32,788 nt of DNA from Bacteroidales bacterium (GTDB lineage Bacteria > Bacteroidota > Bacteroidia > Bacteroidales > UBA10428): contig JAFGPB010000078.1 of the NCBI GenBank assembly GCA_016926205.1, forward strand, positions 1 through 32,788, read 5' to 3'. Below, one piece after another: positions 16,006-25,488 of this stretch; positions within the stretch are counted from its first letter, which is position 1, and the number at the start of each line of letters is the position of its first letter. A model generated the notes under the pieces. That model was not told the origin of the DNA. It made no database searches and was given only the letters and a program-made list of their open reading frames with translations. The translations under genes and the position numbers were made by a program.

Positions 16006-17487
16006 TCAGGTAATCCCGCGAAACACCTTCCTGAAATGATAACCATAGATACAGTACGTTACCGCAAGCGGGAATACTGAGGGTTTATTTAACAGGCTCC
16101 AGATCAAAAGCTTCCAGTAGTATTTGCTGTTCTTATTGAAAATTCCGATGATCATCATGGATTTGAATAAGGCTGATAGCTTTTTCAGAGTGATTTTCTT
16201 CTGTTCCCTGAAAGGAGGGTTGTAGCTTTTCAGGAAAGTAAGAACCCTCTCATAGTAAGCCTTGCTTGAATAGATTCCCTGAAGGATCTTCTGATATCCT
16301 TTCAGCAACATTTCCTTATCCATAACCGGAATAAAATTCATGCTGTAGTCAGTATTGTCTCCTGAAAACTTGGAGACGATCCTTCCTTCCTGATGCAGCC
16401 GCCGGTAAAGTTTCGACAGCCGGGGTGCATTCAGCAGGCCTACCATGGCTGTTATGATCCCGCTTTGCTGGATAAACTCGATCTGTCGTTGAAAAATGTT
16501 CACGGGATCGCTGTCAAAACCGACAATAAAGCCGGCGGTTACTTCCATACCTGCCTGCTGGATGTCGGTCACACTTTTCAGCAGATTGCGCTGATGGTTC
16601 TGTACTTTGTTGCATTCCGTCAGACAGATTTCCTCAGGGGATTCAATCCCGACGAATACCTTATGAAATCCCGCCCTGACCATCATGCCCATTAATTCCT
16701 GATCATCCGCCAGGTTTATGGATGCTTCTGTTGTGAACACAAAGGGACGTTGTCTCTTTTCCATCCATCGGATCATTTCCGGAAGCAGTTCTTTTTTCAG
16801 TTTGTTCCTGTGTCCGATGAAATTGTCATCCACAAAAAACACATGTCCCCGCCATCCTGTATTGTACAGGGCATCCAGTTCCCGGATGATCTGTCCGGGC
16901 TTCTTGGTCCGCACACGATGCCCGAACAAGGCAGTGATGTCACAGAATTCACAGTCAAAGGGACAGCCTCTCGAATATTGAATTCCTGCCATGGCATACT
17001 TATGAAGCTGTAACAGTGAATAATCAGGTAAGGGCGTAGTCGTAAGGTCAGCAAAATGCTCTGACCGGTATACTCCTTTTGCTTTTCCAGTGGTCAGATC
17101 CTCTATAAACAAAGGCAACGTGATCTCAGCCTCATTCAGCACGAGGTGATCCACATCAGGAAATTGTTCGCATTCCTCGGTGAACAGTGGTCCTCCAGCC
17201 ACAGTTTTCGTGTTCATTGACCTGCAGATCCTGATGATTTCGTGCGCCGATGCCGACTGAACTGACATGGCGCTGATAAAGACATAATCAGCCCATGCAA
17301 CATCCTGTTCTTTCAGGCCTGAGACATTCATGTCAATGAGTTTCCTGTTCCACTTTTTTGGTAACAGAGACGCAACAGTGATTAAACCGAGCGGTACATT
17401 GAGCGATTTTTTGGAAATGAATTTCAGCGCGTGTTTAAAGCTCCAGTATGTATTCGGGAATTTGGGATTAATCAGCAATATGTTCAT
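16006..17487 (-). CDS. B12-binding radical SAM protein (DUF4070-type)
   Basis: A 493-residue protein. Residues 1-135 look like a cobalamin-binding Rossmann domain (MNILLINPKFPNTYWSFKHA; ADYVFISAMSVQSA; VAGGPLFTEE). The radical SAM core carries the cluster motif C175-x3-C179-x2-C182 (RGCPFDCEFC), followed by FFVDDNFIGH and FVGIES, and then the C-terminal DUF4070-type region. HpnP (hopanoid 2-methylase) and several uncharacterised methyltransferases share this arrangement. The substrate cannot be named; a lipid or other unactivated carbon is the usual type. The ATG at 17487 begins exactly with the conserved MNILLINP; a frame opening 36 codons earlier adds unconserved residues. It converges on the redox operon with a 40-bp gap. 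Confidence 0.85.
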   Translation of the reverse strand: MNILLINPKFPNTYWSFKHALKFISKKSLNVPLGLITVASLLPKKWNRKLIDMNVSGLKEQDVAWADYVFISAMSVQSASAHEIIRICRSMNTKTVAGGPLFTEECEQFPDVDHLVLNEAEITLPLFIEDLTTGKAKGVYRSEHFADLTTTPLPDYSLLQLHKYAMAGIQYSRGCPFDCEFCDITALFGHRVRTKKPGQIIRELDALYNTGWRGHVFFVDDNFIGHRNKLKKELLPEMIRWMEKRQRPFVFTTEASINLADDQELMGMMVRAGFHKVFVGIESPEEICLTECNKVQNHQRNLLKSVTDIQQAGMEVTAGFIVGFDSDPVNIFQRQIEFIQQSGIITAMVGLLNAPRLSKLYRRLHQEGRIVSKFSGDNTDYSMNFIPVMDKEMLLKGYQKILQGIYSSKAYYERVLTFLKSYNPPFREQKKITLKKLSALFKSMMIIGIFNKNSKYYWKLLIWSLLNKPSVFPLAVTYCIYGYHFRKVFRGIT

Positions 17488-17598
17488 GATTGAAATGGTT
17501 TTGGCCGGTGATAAAATTACGACCGATCCAAATAACGGAAAAACCGAAGGGATGAGTAACCGGAATATGGGATCCGGGTTCTTTGATGAGGGCAAAAT

Positions 17599-18537
17599 TC
17601 AACCAGACCGGGCGAATGGTATTCGTCCCTGATCTTTGTCAATAGCGTCCTTTAGTCTGTAAACATATTGTCTTGCAACCGGGATCTCCTCATTATATCC
17701 CTTCAAGCGGATGTGGTGGTTGTTATGCTTCTTGAAAATACTTTCGACAAGCATCAGATTGATCAGGCAGGTTCTGTGGCAGCGGACAAAAACAGACCAT
17801 GGCTTCAACATCTGTTCAATATTTCTCAGTGTATTCCGGGTCAGTTTCTTTCTGAACTGTTCCTCTTCTTTATAGACAATTTCCACGTAATTGTCGGCAG
17901 ATCTGATACAGGCGATATCAGAAGGCATCAGCATAAGGTTTTCCCTGCCGTGCTCGGTCAGAAACTCAATCTTCTTAGTCTTTGTGCCCTGTTGGAAGGC
18001 TTCGATTTGCTTCTGCAAACTGGTTTCTTCATCTGTGAGCTGGTCTTTTAACATTCTGAGCCATTTGTGCAGGTAATAAAATCTTTCAATCAGGGGAGGT
18101 ATCAGGCATATGATCACAGTTTTGACAGCGATATAAAAAGTGATTTCCAGGTGTGCCACGTAGCGCAGATAAAAAATAAAAGCTACCGAACAGATTGTCA
18201 TTATGCTAAACCCGTGAATATAGGACGGCAGCAGGTGATGTCTGTCCTGATCCATATCCTTTCCGGAGATCAGCGTAAAAACGATCCGGGCCATGAGCAT
18301 GGCAAGAAAGACAATGGCACCAAGACCGGCGATCATCAGGATGCTGTTGTTGAAATCCCTGTACTCGAAAGGAAAAGGCTGAAAAAAAAGGACAAACAAA
18401 AAGATACCCAGGCCTATGGCAATCAATAATCCAAGTTCTTCCCTGATCACCTGGATCATCCGGTTAGTCTTTCTTTCAGGCACGATTGGACTTTTTGTAA
18501 ATATAAGAATTACATCTTGATTTTTCAATTGTTTCAT
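17599..18537 (-). CDS. Membrane-bound LytTR-family transcriptional regulator
   Basis: A 312-residue protein with about four membrane helices in residues 30-160 (for example LGLLIAIGLGIFLFVLFF, ILMIAGLGAIVFLAMLMA, FSIMTICSVAFIFYL), a coiled-coil linker (DEETSLQKQIEAFQQ) and a C-terminal LytTR DNA-binding domain (about 195-300, IEFLTEHGRENLMLMPSDIA...SADNYVEIVY...FVRCHRTCLIN). It has no receiver domain, so the membrane part itself is likely the sensor. It is divergent from the secreted propeller at 18719 with 181 bp between starts and is a candidate regulator of that gene. ATG 18537 is preferred over an upstream in-frame start at 18603, which adds 22 residues that look untranslated. Confidence 0.85.
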   Translation of the reverse strand: MKQLKNQDVILIFTKSPIVPERKTNRMIQVIREELGLLIAIGLGIFLFVLFFQPFPFEYRDFNNSILMIAGLGAIVFLAMLMARIVFTLISGKDMDQDRHHLLPSYIHGFSIMTICSVAFIFYLRYVAHLEITFYIAVKTVIICLIPPLIERFYYLHKWLRMLKDQLTDEETSLQKQIEAFQQGTKTKKIEFLTEHGRENLMLMPSDIACIRSADNYVEIVYKEEEQFRKKLTRNTLRNIEQMLKPWSVFVRCHRTCLINLMLVESIFKKHNNHHIRLKGYNEEIPVARQYVYRLKDAIDKDQGRIPFARSG

Positions 18538-18718
18538 CGACAATCGGTATGGATGTTCACCGGTCGGTTGTAAAATGCATCCTGAAGGATCCTCAGATCT
18601 CAAAATATTTTATGGCCTTCCGAAAAAACACTTTTTCACATATCAGGGTTGTTTTGTGATACAGATTGATGTAATTTGGAACAAAATATTGATCATTGAT
18701 AATCTAAATTCAAGAGTT

Positions 18719-19951
18719 ATGAATACCAATTCCCATTTGCTCATTCTGTTTACCGGATTGGTACTGTCAATCAATCCGTTTCATGTGGATTCACAGGAAT
18801 GGTCCCAGTGGCGGGGTAACAATCGCGATGCCAGGGTAACGGGATTTAAGGCCCCGGTGACCTGGCCCCGGCAATTGAATCAGAGCTGGAAGGTTGAGGT
18901 GGGCCTGGCTGACGCTACACCAGCACTGGTTAAAAGCAGGCTATATGTTTTTACAAGACAGGGTTCAAATGAAGTCTTACAATGCCTGGATGCAGGCACC
19001 GGCAGGCAGATCTGGCAGACAGGAGGATATTCTGCTCCGGCAGTATCGGGTCCTGCTGCTTCACATCCCGGTCCACGTAGTTCTCCTGTTGTATCGGAGG
19101 GTAAGGTTATCACCCTGGGTGTGGCAGGCACCTTATCCTGTCATGATGCTGAAACAGGTAACCTGATTTGGCGCAACCAGGATTACACCAGCACTTTTCC
19201 GCAGTTCTACATCGGATTGTCACCAATCGTTGAGGATGATTTGTGTGTTGTACTCCTTGGAGGACCAAAAGCCGGACAGTTCCTGGCTTTTGATGTAAAC
19301 ACCGGGAATCTGAAATGGAAAACTGCCGGTGACGGGCCGGCTTATGGATCTCCGTTCCTGATGATGGTGGACGGCACCAAGATTCTAGTATTCCAGACGG
19401 AAACAAAACTGGTTGGTATCGGACTTGCAGATGGCAGGCTGATATGGGAGATCGCAACACCTGTGGGCGTGGGACGTACGAACAATTCCGCGAGTCCCGT
19501 GGTGGATCAGCAGAAAGTCTATTACACCGGACTGAACAATGGCGTGAATGCCATTGAGATCAGGAAACAGGGCAGTAATTTCAAAGTGAATACGTTGTGG
19601 AAAAATGCAGACATCAGCACTGCCTATAACACACCTGTACTGAAGGAGGGTTTTCTGTACGGGTTATCAAACCAGAACAAACTTTTTTGTATCAACGCCG
19701 GCAATGGGCAGACAGTTTGGATCGACCAGGCATCACATCAAAATTTCGGATCAGTGATCGATGCCGGAACAGTGATGGTTGCCCTGTCGAGCACTTCCAA
19801 CCTGGTTGTTTTCAAACCGGGCGGAAAGAGCTATGCGCAACTTGCCATGATCAAGGTTGCCGACACGCCGGTTTATGCCCATCCCATCCTCTCTGGTAAC
19901 AGAATTTATATCAAGGATAATGATTCAATCATCCTTTACACGATCGACTGA
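18719..19951 (+). CDS. Secreted PQQ-like beta-propeller protein
   Basis: A 410-residue protein with a signal peptide (LLILFTGLVLSINPF, residues 7-21, probable cleavage near DSQ/E) and a PQQ_2-type propeller entered by EWSQWRGNNRDA. Blade motifs include DAGTGRQIWQT, DAETGNLIWRN, DVNTGNLKWKT and NAGNGQTVWID. It is the fifth PQQ-like propeller in 17 kb but stands alone, divergent from the LytTR regulator. ATG 18719 places the signal peptide at the N-terminus; an in-frame start at 18575 would add 48 residues with no signal character. A nearly correct -7 box (TAATTTG, one base short) is at about 18672 but is not convincing. It may be exchangeable with the operon propellers or linked to the glycosyltransferase/ABC genes downstream. 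Confidence 0.85.
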   Translation: MNTNSHLLILFTGLVLSINPFHVDSQEWSQWRGNNRDARVTGFKAPVTWPRQLNQSWKVEVGLADATPALVKSRLYVFTRQGSNEVLQCLDAGTGRQIWQTGGYSAPAVSGPAASHPGPRSSPVVSEGKVITLGVAGTLSCHDAETGNLIWRNQDYTSTFPQFYIGLSPIVEDDLCVVLLGGPKAGQFLAFDVNTGNLKWKTAGDGPAYGSPFLMMVDGTKILVFQTETKLVGIGLADGRLIWEIATPVGVGRTNNSASPVVDQQKVYYTGLNNGVNAIEIRKQGSNFKVNTLWKNADISTAYNTPVLKEGFLYGLSNQNKLFCINAGNGQTVWIDQASHQNFGSVIDAGTVMVALSSTSNLVVFKPGGKSYAQLAMIKVADTPVYAHPILSGNRIYIKDNDSIILYTID

Positions 19952-19968
19952 CAGAAGCTTCTAATGTT

Positions 19969-20010
19969 ATGATCCCTCATTTTTCCTGCAAGCTGCGGGA
20001 TCATGCTTTT
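19969..20010 (+). terminator. Possible terminator after the secreted propeller gene
   Basis: ATGATCCC (19969-19976) pairs exactly with GGGATCAT (19997-20004) around a 20-nt loop and is followed by GCTTTT. It lies 18 bp after the stop of the propeller gene. The loop is longer than usual and the T-run short, so it may be weak. Confidence 0.4.
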
Positions 20011-20110
20011 AATATTATTAACAATTGGTCCCATGCTTTGTACAAAAAGTACGGTATATTGCCGTTGATAGATTTCAAATAACCGACAATCTGAAGAAAG
20101 GGAATGTTTT

Positions 20111-21418
20111 ATGAAGATCATACACGTAATTCCGGGTTCCGGGGGAAGTTTTTATTGCGGCAACTGTCTCCGCGACAGTGAATATTTCAATGCAATGCGG
20201 AAGATGGGGCACGATGCGATAAAAATCCCCATGTATCTGCCACTTTTTGCAGATGAACACGATTTAAGCGGTGTTCCGGTGTTTTATGGTGCGATCAGCA
20301 TTTACATGAAGCAAATGTTCCCATTGCTTCAAAAGGCTCCGGCATGGTTTGACAAACTCCTGAATTCAAAACCAATGCTTAAACTGGCGGCCTCCATGGC
20401 AGGCAGTACACGTGCAAAGGGACTGGATGAGATGACGATATCGATGCTGCTGGGTGAGCAGGGCAGGCAGCATGAGGAGCTTGAACGGATGACGGACTGG
20501 ATGGCAGAACATTTCAAACCGGATGTGATCCATCTTTCAAATGCTTTGTTGCTCGGACTTGCGCACAAGATGCAGGAGAAGCTCGATGTCCCGTTGATCT
20601 GTTCGCTGCAGGATGAGGATACCTGGGTGGATGTGATGAATCCTGCGAGCAGGGAAAAAGTCTGGAGCCTCATGGGGGAAAAGGCGAAATTTGTTGACCG
20701 GTTTGTTGCAGTGAGCCGGTATTACGGTGATGTATCCGTAAAAAAAATGAACCTGCCACCGGAGAAAGTGACAACCCTCCATATCGGGGTGGATCCTGCA
20801 GATTATACATTCATCAATTCAGCGGAGAAGTCGAGGAACATCGGCTTCCTCTCGAGAATGAGCCATGAGAACGGACTCGATATCCTGGCTGATGCCTTTG
20901 TTGAATTGAAGAAAGACATGAAGTATCAGGATGTAAAATTGATTGTTACAGGAGGAAGTACAGGAGATGACGCCAGGTTTTTAAGATCGGTCAGGAACAA
21001 GTTCTCATCACTTTATCTGGCCAACAGTGTTGAATTTCACAAGAATTTTGAAGGTGAAGGAAGAAAGGACTTCCTCCGGAAAGTATCGATCCTTTCCGTG
21101 CCGGTCCGTCAGGGAGAAGCCTTTGGCATTTACCTCGCTGAGGCTATGGCCTCCGGGATTCCGGTCGTGCAGCCCTCACTGGGTGCATTTCCCGAGATCA
21201 TAGAAAAGACCAGAGGAGGCCTGTTGTATGGCGAAAACAGACCTGAGTTGCTTGCAGAGGCGCTCAAAATATTGCTTGATGACAGGGAAAAATTACGCAC
21301 AATGAGTATGGCGGCAAGAAAGGGTGTTGAGGAAGGACTCAATATCAATACCCTGGCTGCCGAATTGATCAATATTTACAACCAAGCCATTGAAGAGCAA
21401 CATGTTGTTAACGCTTAA
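20111..21418 (+). CDS. GT4-type glycosyltransferase
   Basis: A 435-residue GT-B fold glycosyltransferase. The N-terminal half begins MKIIHVIPGSGGSFYCGN, the glycine-rich start of family 4 enzymes. The C-terminal half has a Rossmann segment with NIGFLSRMSHENGLDILADA and the donor-binding EX7E motif (E336 and E344) in GEAFGIYLAEAMASGIPVV. It would transfer a sugar from a nucleotide sugar to a lipid or glycan at the cytoplasmic face; donor and acceptor cannot be read from sequence. The stop overlaps the start of the ABC ATPase gene, so it may supply or modify what that transporter handles, or simply share its transcript. Length is normal. Confidence 0.85.
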   Translation: MKIIHVIPGSGGSFYCGNCLRDSEYFNAMRKMGHDAIKIPMYLPLFADEHDLSGVPVFYGAISIYMKQMFPLLQKAPAWFDKLLNSKPMLKLAASMAGSTRAKGLDEMTISMLLGEQGRQHEELERMTDWMAEHFKPDVIHLSNALLLGLAHKMQEKLDVPLICSLQDEDTWVDVMNPASREKVWSLMGEKAKFVDRFVAVSRYYGDVSVKKMNLPPEKVTTLHIGVDPADYTFINSAEKSRNIGFLSRMSHENGLDILADAFVELKKDMKYQDVKLIVTGGSTGDDARFLRSVRNKFSSLYLANSVEFHKNFEGEGRKDFLRKVSILSVPVRQGEAFGIYLAEAMASGIPVVQPSLGAFPEIIEKTRGGLLYGENRPELLAEALKILLDDREKLRTMSMAARKGVEEGLNINTLAAELINIYNQAIEEQHVVNA

Positions 21419-22109
21419 GAATATCGGAAAATCATATCGCAGCAGGTATGGCCAGGTATTCAGAAAAGTTCTGGATGCCCTCGACCTTCAGCTGGATGAA
21501 GGAGAAAAAATTGCAATTGTCGGACCTTCGGGTTCAGGTAAAACCACCCTGCTAAATCTGATTGGGGCCCTGGACACTCCCGATACAGGAGAGATTATTT
21601 TCGGAAGTGAGGTGATCTCTGAATGGAACCAAAATAAACTCGCCGATTTCCGAAACCGGAAGATCGGATTTATTTTTCAGTTTCATCATTTGCTTCCACA
21701 GCTTACACTTTGGGAGAATGTGCTGATTCCCACATTGCCGCTGAAGTCTGATCCGGAGGCAGCATATCAGAGGGCTGAGGAATTGCTGAGGACAACAGGG
21801 ATCTGGGAGCGTCGCTTTCAAAAACCCGGTGAATTGTCCGGCGGCGAATGCCAGCGTGCTGCTGTGGTCCGTGCTTTGATCAATGAACCTGATCTGTTGC
21901 TGGCAGATGAGCCGACAGGTGCCCTGGATGAGGAAAATGCAGCCGGATTGAGCAAGTTGCTTACTGACATCAATGAGCAGAAAAAGATCACATTGATCGT
22001 TGTGACACACTCGATGGAACTGGCAGAAAAAATGGATAAGATCTATTTGCTGAAAAACGGTGCACTGGCACTGGCAGACCATCGGCCTGCAAGCAAAAAA
22101 AGGGTGTGA
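21402..22109 (+). CDS. ABC transporter ATP-binding protein (LolD/YbbA/MacB-like)
   Basis: A 235-residue ATPase with all expected motifs: Walker A GPSGSGKT (41-48), Q-loop Gln93, signature LSGGE (145-149), Walker B LLLADE (165-170) with the PTGALD D-loop, and switch His203. The sequence type (TLKNIGKSY at the start, LIGALDTPDTGEI after Walker A) places it in the LolD/MacB/YbbA group, which work with FtsX-type permeases in mechanotransmission rather than classical import. Its ATG overlaps the end of the glycosyltransferase gene by 17 bp; a TTG at 21390 is a less likely start. The FtsX-type permease follows after 122 bp. Confidence 0.92.
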   Translation: MLLTLKNIGKSYRSRYGQVFRKVLDALDLQLDEGEKIAIVGPSGSGKTTLLNLIGALDTPDTGEIIFGSEVISEWNQNKLADFRNRKIGFIFQFHHLLPQLTLWENVLIPTLPLKSDPEAAYQRAEELLRTTGIWERRFQKPGELSGGECQRAAVVRALINEPDLLLADEPTGALDEENAAGLSKLLTDINEQKKITLIVVTHSMELAEKMDKIYLLKNGALALADHRPASKKRV

Positions 22110-22231
22110 TCAGGCAAAATGCACTCTTTTAAGGTATTTTAGAACGTAAAGCACTGGACTGTTGGAAGAATGGCTTTTGATGCCGTATCGAACCTGTCCT
22201 GGCGAAAACATTGAAAAAACCGCATGTAACC

Positions 22232-25200
22232 ATGTCATTGATCAAACTTGTCATAGCAAGCATCAGGTATTATTTCAAAAGCAATATGTTGATTGCGCTT
22301 GGCATGGCTGTCAGCACGGCCATTATCACCGGCGCTTTTATCGTGGGAGATTCTGTAAGCTACAGCCTTGACAGGACCGTATACTACCGTCTCGGGAATA
22401 TTACGCACAGCATAACGGCAGGTGACCGGTATTTTTCATCTGTTTTTGCCCGGAGGATGGAACAGGGTATGGAATATATGACCTCTGCGGGACTGATTGC
22501 TGAGGGAATGGGTCTTGCGGATGGAGGGCAGCTGCGGCTTGAAAACCTCCAGATCCTGGGTGTGGATGAAAAATTTCAGGAGATGTCCATTGCACAGCGA
22601 GAAATCTTTCAGCTTCAGCCCGGAGAGGTTGTCATCAGCGAAAACGTTGCTGCCAGACTGAACCTCGATGAAGGTGATATGCTGCTGCTCCGCATAAAAA
22701 AGGCCAGCCTGATCCCGCTGAATACACCCCTCGTTTCAGATGCCGATCAGACTGTCGCAAGACAGGTAACCATTAAGGCAATCGTCGGAAGGGAGGATTT
22801 CGGCCGTTTCAACCTGCAGGCAACACAAACAGCACCTTTTAATGTTTTTATCGGTTTTGACTGGCTGAATGATATCATGGACCTGGAACAGAAATCCAAC
22901 ATCATATTCATAAGCACTGCCAATAACGATGCGAAAAATGAGATCGCAGAAAAGCTGCGCCGGGAATTGCAGATCGAAGACGCCAACCTGCAATTGCAAT
23001 ATCTCCCGGAAAAAGCTGTTTGGGAATTGATTTCTGAACGCGTATTTATAAATTCGTCGCTTTCGGAGAAATTGCTGGATACCTTACCCTCGGCTGTTCC
23101 TTTTCTCACTTATTTTGTCAATTCCATGCGGCATGGAGATGGTGATACACCTTATTCCTTTGTTTCATCTATGCCCGACAGCCTTCTTTCCGGCAGTGAG
23201 ATCATTGTGAATCAATGGCTCGCAGATGATATTCAGGCAAGACCGGGCGACACACTTTCCATGGAATACTTTGAGATCGGCCCCTTGCGGGAACTGGAAG
23301 TATGTCAGACCGAATTTATTGTCAAGGAAATCATCCCTGTTCTGGGGTCCTATGGCGACGAAAGCCTGGTGCCTGATCTGCCGGGATTGTCTGATGCCGG
23401 GAGCTGCCGGGAATGGGAAGCAGGAATTCCGATCGAACTTGAAAGAATCAGGGATAAGGATGAGGAATACTGGAACAGATACCGTGGTACGCCCAAAGCA
23501 TTCATATCAATCTCCCGAGCCCGTGAACTCTGGAGTAACAGGTTTGGAGACTACACAGCGATAAGGGTCAGCAGTGGCGCAGCGGATGAGCAGGAGATCA
23601 TGAACCTCATTAAAAACAGTACCGATCCTTTCTCCCTTGGTTTTCGTGTAAATGAGCTTAAGAAAGGGGGTATACAGGCTGCACAAAATGGATATAACTT
23701 TACCCAGCTTTTCCTGGGACTCAGTTTTTTTATACTGGTTTCGGGTGTCATTCTTGCGGCACTTCTGGTGATTTTTAACCTGGAGCATCGCATTGAGCAG
23801 ATTGGATCAATGGCTGCTGTGGGATTCTCCGGAAAAATGATCAGAAAGATTTATCTTACAGAAGGCATGCTGGTTGCATTGCTCGGATCTCTGGTCGGTA
23901 TTCTTCTTGCGGTGCTTTACGGCAAGCTCGTCTTTATTGGGCTCAATCGCGTTTGGCAGGATATCGTCCGGACAGATTTACTTGAAATGGTCATCAGACC
24001 TTTGTCACTGGCTGAAGGTTTTATCATCAGCATGGTGGTATCATGGCTTGTCATCATGTTGCTTTTGCGGAGACAATTGAAATTCAGCATTACACAATTG
24101 CAGAAAAAGACAATCGTCGGGCACAGGGATTGGGTGGTCAGGTTAAAGCAGGGAATGATGGTCGCACTGGTTCTTGTTGCTGCCGGATTGCTGTTGTGGC
24201 AGTTTTTCAGCGGGAAAGAGCTGAATTCGACTGTTTTTCTGGGCAGCGGTGCCATGCTGCTGATCGGATTCCTGCTGATGGCGGACCTTAGGATGCTTCA
24301 AACGGAAGAAAAGCCCATCGACAGGATGAACATGCGATCATTAAGCTACAAGAACCTTGTAAGGAACCGCACAAGGAGCCTGACTGTGATCATACTGCTG
24401 AGCTTGGGTACCTTCACGGTCATTTCCACAGGATCAAACCGTGCAAACCTGGCAGCGGATGCACAAGTAAAATCAAGCGGCACGGGAGGTTTTTTGTTTC
24501 TCGCAGAATCTACGGTACCCATACTGAAAAACCTGAATGATCCTGATATAAAAAATGAATTCGGAATACCAGATTCCCTGGAATTTATTCAGTTCAGGAC
24601 ATATGACGGGGATGATGCCAGCTGTCTGAATTTGAACCGTGTTACAAATCCAAGAGTACTGGGTGTTGATCCGGATGCACTTAAAGATCGTTTTTCCTTT
24701 GTTACGGTCACTGAATTTCTTGATGAATCAGATCCGTGGGCTTCACTCGAAAAGGATCTGGATGATGTCATACCGGTTGTTGCGGACCAGACCATCATTC
24801 AATGGGGACTGGGAATGAAAATGGGGGATACCCTACATTATGTCAGCGAGCGGGGTGATTCAGTCCGGTTAAAGCTTATCGGAGGTCTTGCCAATTCCAT
24901 ATTTCAGGGAAATGTGATTATTTCTGCTGACAATTTCCTGCAGCTGTTTCCTTCTTCGGTGGGAACCAGCTTTTTACTGATGGACGGTGCATATGAAAAC
25001 CGGGACCAGCTGGCCGAAGAGCTTAATTTTGCATTCCGGGACTTCGGATGGGATATGGTTCCGGCCGTAGAGCGGCTGGCAGAATATGCATCCGTACAAA
25101 ATACCTATCTGCAGATTTTCCTTGTGATGGGAGCTTTTGGATTGCTGCTGGGCACTGTTGGTCTGGCCATCGTCCTTGCCCGGAGCATCTATGAAAGGAG

Positions 25201-25486
25201 GAACGAGCTTGCAGTGATGCTTTCCGCCGGGTACCGGTTCAAACAACTTTTCGGCATCATTTTAAGGGAATACAATGCATTGTTGCTGGCAGGGATTGCA
25301 TCAGGACTGCTGGCATCTGTTATCGCCACGCTGCCTGCCTTCCTGTCCGGTTACCAGAATGTCTCCTTCAGTCTGCTTACCTTTCTTACAGGAATCATCA
25401 TACTGAACGGTTTCTTCTGGATCATGTTGGTTTCTGCCATCCAGTTGCGGAATTTGAATTTGCTCGATGCATTGAGAAATGATTAA
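22232..25486 (+). CDS. Ten-helix FtsX-type ABC permease (YbbP-like)
   Basis: A 1084-residue permease with ten predicted helices: one at about 19-39, then a large extracytoplasmic domain (about 40-485), helices near 490-513, 543-570, 593-613, 641-660, 665-685 and 716-735, a second extracytoplasmic domain (about 736-955), and three C-terminal helices near 957-983, 1014-1037 and 1046-1070. This is two FtsX units back to back, as in YbbP, but longer than the roughly 800-residue E. coli protein. It pairs with the ATPase upstream and probably moves or extracts a lipid, lipoprotein or other envelope molecule. ATG 22232 is chosen; a TTG seven codons earlier (22211) would add a short basic tail. The stop lies two bases before the left end of the repeat island. 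Confidence 0.9.
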   Translation: MSLIKLVIASIRYYFKSNMLIALGMAVSTAIITGAFIVGDSVSYSLDRTVYYRLGNITHSITAGDRYFSSVFARRMEQGMEYMTSAGLIAEGMGLADGGQLRLENLQILGVDEKFQEMSIAQREIFQLQPGEVVISENVAARLNLDEGDMLLLRIKKASLIPLNTPLVSDADQTVARQVTIKAIVGREDFGRFNLQATQTAPFNVFIGFDWLNDIMDLEQKSNIIFISTANNDAKNEIAEKLRRELQIEDANLQLQYLPEKAVWELISERVFINSSLSEKLLDTLPSAVPFLTYFVNSMRHGDGDTPYSFVSSMPDSLLSGSEIIVNQWLADDIQARPGDTLSMEYFEIGPLRELEVCQTEFIVKEIIPVLGSYGDESLVPDLPGLSDAGSCREWEAGIPIELERIRDKDEEYWNRYRGTPKAFISISRARELWSNRFGDYTAIRVSSGAADEQEIMNLIKNSTDPFSLGFRVNELKKGGIQAAQNGYNFTQLFLGLSFFILVSGVILAALLVIFNLEHRIEQIGSMAAVGFSGKMIRKIYLTEGMLVALLGSLVGILLAVLYGKLVFIGLNRVWQDIVRTDLLEMVIRPLSLAEGFIISMVVSWLVIMLLLRRQLKFSITQLQKKTIVGHRDWVVRLKQGMMVALVLVAAGLLLWQFFSGKELNSTVFLGSGAMLLIGFLLMADLRMLQTEEKPIDRMNMRSLSYKNLVRNRTRSLTVIILLSLGTFTVISTGSNRANLAADAQVKSSGTGGFLFLAESTVPILKNLNDPDIKNEFGIPDSLEFIQFRTYDGDDASCLNLNRVTNPRVLGVDPDALKDRFSFVTVTEFLDESDPWASLEKDLDDVIPVVADQTIIQWGLGMKMGDTLHYVSERGDSVRLKLIGGLANSIFQGNVIISADNFLQLFPSSVGTSFLLMDGAYENRDQLAEELNFAFRDFGWDMVPAVERLAEYASVQNTYLQIFLVMGAFGLLLGTVGLAIVLARSIYERRNELAVMLSAGYRFKQLFGIILREYNALLLAGIASGLLASVIATLPAFLSGYQNVSFSLLTFLTGIIILNGFFWIMLVSAIQLRNLNLLDALRND

Positions 25487-25488
25487 CA

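Noticed and set aside
18660-18685. A promoter before the 18719 propeller gene (TAATTTG).
   Set aside because: It is one base short of TAnnTTTG and has no TTTG at a suitable distance.
20037-20076. A promoter before the glycosyltransferase gene (TTTG at 20037 and TAGATTTC at 20069).
   Set aside because: The spacing of 28 bp is too long and the second box ends in C instead of G.
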